Source: Artemia franciscana (Eukaryota; Arthropoda; Branchiopoda; Anostraca; Artemiidae). From it: 64,000 bases of DNA. Both the position numbers and the translations under genes were made by a program. Location of the stretch: NCBI RefSeq assembly GCF_032884065.1, contig NC_088867.1, positions 31,192,731 through 31,256,730 of the forward strand. Reading direction: 5' to 3'. Below the pieces are notes generated by a model. It saw nothing but the letters and a program-made list of their open reading frames with translations. It was not told where the DNA came from and ran no database searches. Below, piece by piece: positions 58,641 through 64,000 of the stretch (positions within the stretch are counted from its first letter, which is position 1; each line of letters begins with the position of its first letter).

Positions 58641-58961
58641 ATGACGTCATCTCTTAACTTTTTTTTTTATAAAGGACCTTGAAACGCACTTGTTTTAATA
58701 AATATAGTTAAAACAAAATATAATATATTAAAATTCTTAAAATAAAATTTTTGATCCGGATTCGTCTATATTCAATATTGTTGTAGGGCGGGGGTCAGGA
58801 TGGCTTCACCCCCAAAAATGGGTCAATTATGAAATGAAGAGAAATAATAGAAGAAGAAACCCCCCCAAGAAAAAAATAATTAAAAAAAGGCACAGAACTG
58901 TATTAAAAGTAAAGACAAACAAAAGTAAAGTCAAACAGTTCGTGGTAACGAACAGTAGTAA

Positions 58962-59071
58962 AAAAAAGGTAAAGGTAAAGGATACGACATTAGACTTTAC
59001 AGTCCGTACCGGCGGTGCTGATCTCCGTTTCTTGGCCCTTCAGCCAGGAAGTGCAAAGTCGAACAGTGCAA
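58962..59071 (+). mobile_element. 110-bp SINE-like insertion with 16-bp target duplication
   Basis: TAACGAACAGTAGTAA at 58946-58961 is repeated exactly at 59072-59087, flanking an insert that carries ACGACATTAGACTTTACAG and GTGCTGATCTCCGTTTCTTG. Other copies of the composite repeat lack it. A 16-bp duplication and small size suggest retroposition by LINE machinery. I see no clear tRNA A/B boxes, so the RNA origin is open. Confidence 0.75.
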
Positions 59072-60354
59072 TAACGAACAGTAGTAAGGAGCGACCCGAC
59101 TCAATAGTAACCGAAACTCTAAAAAATGGAATTTTGATAGCAATAGTTACATCAAAAGAATCGTATTCTAATGCTGATCTTAAATATATAAGTTTCATCA
59201 AAATCAGTAACACCCCCTAAAAGTCATACAATATTAACGAAAATCACACCATCAGATTTAGCGTATCAGAAAACCTTATTGTAGAAGTTTCAAGCGCCTA
59301 TCTACAAAAATGTGGAATTTCACATTTTTTTTTGTTTATTTATTCGTATTTATTTGTTTTTTTGCTTTTGTTTTTTTTTCCCAGGGGTGATCGTATCGAC
59401 TGAGTGGTCCTAGAATGTCGCGAGAGGGCTCATTCTAACGGAAATTAAAAGTTCTGGTGCCCTTTTTAAGTGACCAAAAAATCGGAGGGCACCCAGGCCC
59501 CCTCCCGCGCTCATTTTCTCCCAAAAGTCACCGGATCAAAATTCTGAGATAGCCATTTTATTCACCATAGTCGAAAAACCTAATAACTATGTCTTTAGGG
59601 TCGACTTACTTCCCCGCAGTTCCCTTGGGAGGGGCTGCAAGCTACAAACTTTGACCTGTGTTTACATATAGTAATGGTTACTGGGAAGTGTACTTGGTTT
59701 ACGGGGGAGAGTTGAGGGGGGGTTACGTGGGAGGGTATTTTCATGGAGGAACTTCTCATGGGGGAAGAGAATTTCAATTAAGGGGGCGCAGGATTTTCTA
59801 GCATTATTTGAAAAAACAATGAAAAAAACAAATATGAAAAGTTTTTTCTACTGAAAGTAAGGAGCAGCATTAAAACTTAAAACGAACTCAAATTATTACG
59901 CTTATGAGGGGTTTACCTCCTCGTTATACTTCACTCTTTACGCTAAAGTATTTTTAGTAATTTCAACTATTTATTCTACGGTCTTTGTGATTCAGAGGTC
60001 ATTCTTAAGGAATTGGGTTATTTAAGCTTTAGTGTAAAGAGCGAGGTATCGACGAGGGTTGAACCCCCTCATATATGCAATAAAAACATACGAATATAGA
60101 AGTTCGTTACGTAAGTTAATTCGTAAGTTACGCATAAATTTTACCAATGAAAACGTTTGTAAAAAATTAAAAGTTCTAGTTGCTTTTTTAAGTAATCAAA
60201 AAATTGGAAGGGAACTAGGCCTCCTCCCTCACTCCTTTCTTCTCAAAATCTTCCGATTAATTGCAATTAATTAATATGCAAATTTTGTTTTAATTATTTA
60301 TGTCCGAAGAGCCAAGATCAAAACTTGCATTAATTCAAAAACGTCCAGAAATTA

Positions 60355-60648
60355 AATAAGAAAAAACAAGTTTTTTTTTAAATGAAAGTAAGGAGCAACA
60401 TTAAAACTTAAAACACAGAAATTACTCCGTATATGGAAGGAGATGCTTCCTCGTCAACGCCCCGCTCTTTATGCTAAAGTTTCTTACCGTTTTAAAAAGT
60501 AGAATTAAGAGAAAGAGTCAAACTTTAGCGTAAAAAGAGGGGCGTTGAGGAGGAAAAGCCCCTTTCATATACGGAGTAATTTCTGTTCGTTTTAAGTTTT
60601 AACGTTGCTCCTTACTTTCATTTAAAAAAACTTATTTTTTTTTATTTA
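60355..60648. repeat. Foldback palindrome of module B (about 294 bp)
   Basis: AAATGAAAGTAAGGAGCAAC and AATTACTCCGTATATG on the left are mirrored as CATATACGGAGTAATTTCTG and GTTGCTCCTTACTTTCATTT on the right, centred near 60501. The next composite copy starts at 60652. Confidence 0.88.
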
Positions 60649-60651
60649 ATC

Positions 60652-62691
60652 AAACAGTTCGTGGTAACGAACTGTAGTAAGGAGCGACCCGGCTCAATAG
60701 TAAACGGAACTCTAAAAATCGGAATTTTGATGCTAAAAGATACATCAAAAGAATCGGATTTTCATGCTGATTTTGTATATATAAGTTTCATCAAATTTAA
60801 TCTCTGTCACCAAAGGTTACGAGCCTGAGAAAATTTACCTTATTTTGGAAAATAGGGAGAAACACCCCCTAAAAGTCATAGAATCTTAACGAAAAGCACA
60901 CCATCGCATTCAGCATATAAGAGAACCCTCTAGCAAAAATTTGAAGCTCCTATCTACAAAAATGTGGATTTTCGTATTTTTTGCCAGAAGACAGATCACG
61001 GATGCGTATTTATTTGTTTGTTTGTTGTTTTTTTTTTTCTTTTTCCCAGGGGTCATCGTATCGACCAAGTGGTCCTAGAATGTCGCAAGAGGGCTCATTC
61101 TAATGGAAATGAAAAGTTCTAGTGCCCTTATTAAGTGACCAAAAAAATTGGAGGGCACCTAGGCCCCCTCCCACGCTCATTTTTTCCCAAAGTCAACAGA
61201 TCGAAATTTTGAGATAGCCATTTTGTTCCTTATAGTCGAAAACCGTAGTAACTATGTCTTTGGGAATGACTTACTCCCCCACAGTCCCTGGGGGAGGGGC
61301 TGCAAGTTATAAACTTTGACCAGTGTTTACATACGGTAATGGTTATTGGGAAGTGTACAGACGTTTTCAGGGGGATTCGTTTGGTTTGGGGGGTTGTGTG
61401 GAAGGGAGGGGGCTATGTGGGAGTATCTTTCCTTGGAGGAATATATCATGGGGGAAGAGAAACTCAAGGAAAATGGTAGAGGATTTTCTAGCATTAATAT
61501 AAAAAAAAACAATGAAAAAATAAACATGAAAAAGTTTTTTCAATTGAAAATAAGGAGTAGCATTAAAACTTAAAACGAACAGAGATTATTAAGTATATGA
61601 GGGGTTCTAAAAATACTTTAGCATAAAGAGCGAGGTATTTAGGAGGAGATAAATACATCGCTCTTTATGCTAAAGTATTTTTAGTAATTTCAACTACTTA
61701 TTCTACGGCCTTTCTGATTCAGGGGTCATTCTTAAAGAATTGGGTCAAAAATTAAGATTTAGTATAAAGAGCGAGGTATTAACAAGGGGACAAACTCCCT
61801 CATATACATAATAAAAATATAAGAATATAAAAGTTTTTTACGTAAGTTAATTCTTAAGTTACTTATATTTTTTACTAATAAAAACGTTTGTTAAAAGTTA
61901 AAAGTTCTAGTTGCCTTTTTAAGTAACCGAAAAATTGGAAGGCAACTACACCTCCTTCCCCACTCCTTATTTCTCAAAATCGTCTGATTAAAATTAAGAG
62001 AAAGCCATTTAGCCAAAAAGAGAATTAGTATGCTAACTTCATTTTAATAATTTATGTGCGGAGAGCCAAAATCAAACATGCATTAATTCAAAAACGTTCA
62101 GAAATTGAATAAAAAAACCAAGTTTTTTTAACTGAAAGTAAGGAGCGACATTAAAACTTAAAACGAACAGAAATTACTCTGTATATGAAATGGGTTTCCC
62201 CCTCCGCAGTCCCTCTCTCTTTACGCTAAAGTTTGACTCTTTGCCACAATTCTAATTTTTAAAACAATTAAAAACTTTTGTCAAAGTATTTTGTTTTTTT
62301 TGTCAAAGTATCAACAACAACAGCAGAAAAAAGAAAGAAAATCACCATAAAAACAAAATCGGAGGCAACTCTATAGCGTTGCCTATAGTAAAGGCCATAA
62401 GGCTTCAGTGTTTTGTAATTTTTTCCCAAGAGGCATTTCATATTGAAAGGGTGGTCGTATAAATCTTGGAGGGAGCTCATTCGAATGGAAATTAGAAGTT
62501 CTAGAGTTAAAATTAGAGTTAAAAGTGACCGGAGGGCAACTAGCCCTCTTTTTCCCAGATGCACACGACTGAAATGTCTTTTTGTTTAAAGTAGTCAAAA
62601 AATCAGACAAAAAACCTCCGGGGTTGCAACAACCCCTCAGAATCCGGGGGCCAGTGCTGTAAGTTATGCCCCGGGTGTATAAGGTTTTCAA
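60652..62691 (+). repeat. Composite repeat, tandem copy 2
   Basis: Complete A-C-B order: AACAGTTCGTGGTAACGAAC at 60654, GGGGTCATCGTATCGACC at 61048, AAAACGAACAGAGATTATTA at 61573, and an S260 unit at about 62420-62690 before the next copy. Confidence 0.87.
61607..61683. repeat. Conserved hairpin in the composite repeat
   Basis: AAAAATACTTTAGCATAAAG and AGCGAGGTATTTA pair with TAAATACATCGCTCTTTATG and CTAAAGTATTTTT across an 8-base loop, giving arms of about 33 bp with one mismatch. Equivalent hairpins lie near 42330-42395 and, weaker, near 59925-59955 and 63735-63775. Confidence 0.8.
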
Positions 62692-64000
62692 ACAGTTCGT
62701 GGTAACGAACTGTAGTAAGGAGCGACCCGGCTCAATAGTAACAAAAAACTCTAAAAAATGGAATTTTGATACCAATAGCTACATCCAAAAAATTGCATTT
62801 TAATGCTGATTTCAAATATATAACTTTCATCAAGATTAGTCTGACCTATCAAAAGTTACGAGCCTGAGAAAATTTTCCTCATTTTAGAAAATAGGGGAAA
62901 ACACCCCCTAAAAGTCATACAATCTTAAGAAAATCACACCATCAGTTTCAGCTTTTCAGAGAACCTTATTGTAGAAGTTTCAAGCTCCTATCTACAAAAA
63001 TGTGGAATTTCGCATTTTTTGCCAGAAGACAAATCACGGATGCGTGTTTATTTATTTATTTATTTTTTTTTCCAGGGGTGATCGTATCGACCCAGTCGTC
63101 TTAGAATGTCGCGGGAGGGCTCATTCTAACGGAAATTAAAAGTTCTAGTGCCCTTTTTAAGACAGATCACGGATGCGTATTTATTTGTTTGTTTGTTGTT
63201 TTTTTTTTTCTTTTTCCCAGGGGTCATCGTATCGACCAAGTGGTCCTAGAATGTCGCAAGAGGGCTCATTCTAATGGAAATGAAAAGTTCTAGTGCCCTT
63301 ATTAAGTGACCAAAAAAATTGGAGGGCACCTAAGCCCCCTCCCACGCTCATTTTTTCCCAAAAGTCACCGGATCAAAATTCTGAGATAGCCATTTTATTC
63401 ACCATAGTCAAAAAATCTAATAACTATGTCTTTGGGGACGACTAACTACCCCGCAGTCTCCCTGGGAGTGTACGGGGAAGTCTACGGACGTTTTCAGGGG
63501 ATTTTTTTTGGTTTGGGAGGGAGAGTTGAGGTGGGGGAGGGGGGTTAAGCAGGAGAATCTTTCCATGGAAAAACTTATCATGGGGGAAGAGACTTTCAAT
63601 GAAGGGGGCGCAGGATTTTTTTGCATTATTCAAAAAAACAAGAAAAAATATATATGAGAGGTTTTTTTCTACTGAAAGTGAGGAGCAGCATTAAAACTTA
63701 AAACGAGGAGAAATTATTGCGCATATGAGGGGTTTACCTCCTCGTAATACCTCGCTCTTTACGCGAAAGTATTTTTAGTAATTTCAACTATTTATTCTAC
63801 GGCCTTTGTGATTCAAGGGTCATTCTTAAGGAATTGGAACAGAATTTAAGCTTTAATGTAAAGAGCGAGGTATCGACGAGGGGTGAACTCCCTCATATAC
63901 GCAATAAAAATATACGAATATAAAAGTTCGTTACGTAAGTTAATTCGTAAATTACGTATATTTTTTACTAATGAAAATGTTCGTGAAATAATTAAAAGTT
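62692..64000 (+). repeat. Composite repeat, tandem copy 3 (cut by window edge)
   Basis: Module A at 62692, module C at 63074, then a partial second module C beginning after GACAGATCACGGATGCGTAT at 63163. The start of module C is thus duplicated within this copy (63040-63160 and 63163-63300). It runs off the window. Confidence 0.85.

Larger units (their letters stand above)
58936..60651 (+). repeat. Composite repeat, tandem copy 1
   Basis: Module A starts AACAGTTCGTGGTAACGAAC. Module C starts GGGGTGATCGTATCGACTGA (59393). Module B runs to the palindrome at 60355-60648. A 110-bp module is inserted near the start. Copies begin at 58936, 60652 and 62692. Confidence 0.87.

Noticed and set aside
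58834..59220. 128-codon Lys-rich plus-strand frame
   Set aside because: It runs through module A and the SINE-like insert. Composition follows the A-rich DNA and no sibling repeat keeps it open.

Overview
The window is nuclear DNA of an animal, most likely an arthropod and perhaps a crustacean. The evidence is spliced exons with GT-AG boundaries, CR1/Jockey-like LINEs, hAT, Helitron, piggyBac and Polinton-type sequences, MITE-like foldbacks, and the TAGGCCTA-rich unique DNA common in aquatic invertebrates. The species cannot be fixed from the sequence. Almost all of the window is repeats, and host coding sequence is sparse.

Host genes. (1) Two plus-strand exons, 17211-17345 and 56997-57160, join in phase and match the N-terminal half of the HORMA protein REV7/MAD2L2 without a gap. 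The intron between them is 39,651 bp and holds most of the window's mobile DNA. The rest of the gene must lie beyond 64000. (2) Two minus-strand exons, 3898-3954 and 1980-2295, are phase-compatible and encode a hydrophobic, probably membrane, protein I do not recognise.

Layout. 1-1158: 3' end of a LINE. 1159-4384: mostly unique DNA with the minus-strand gene. 4390-9405: a 20-bp minisatellite, then an array of about 260-bp units (family S260) split cleanly by a Helitron (7593-9160). 10311-17100: a complete 6.8-kb hAT transposon with 13-bp terminal inverted repeats and a perfect 8-bp target duplication; its transposase frame has two stops and a 503-bp near-perfect palindrome lies just upstream. 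The hAT ends about 0.1 kb before the MAD2L2 coding exon.

17346-56996 (MAD2L2 intron): a 2.4-kb inverted repeat; arrays of a 170-240-bp unit carrying GTA/TAC runs (S240); LINE, piggyBac and Polinton fragments; a MITE; two direct copies of a 3-kb unit carrying a short novel reading frame (38653-41763 and 43003-46000), one invaded by a small Helitron; and several 2-2.5-kb elements made of about 285-bp units with defined ends (S285). 57161-64000: the intron after the second MAD2L2 exon, then about three tandem copies of a 1.7-2-kb composite repeat.

The elements are nested, and the order of events can often be read: Helitron into S260 array, Helitron into one copy of the 3-kb unit, S285 fragment into Polinton-like sequence, SINE-like module into the composite repeat. 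Most transposon genes are broken. Family assignments are from memory of conserved motifs; no database search was possible.
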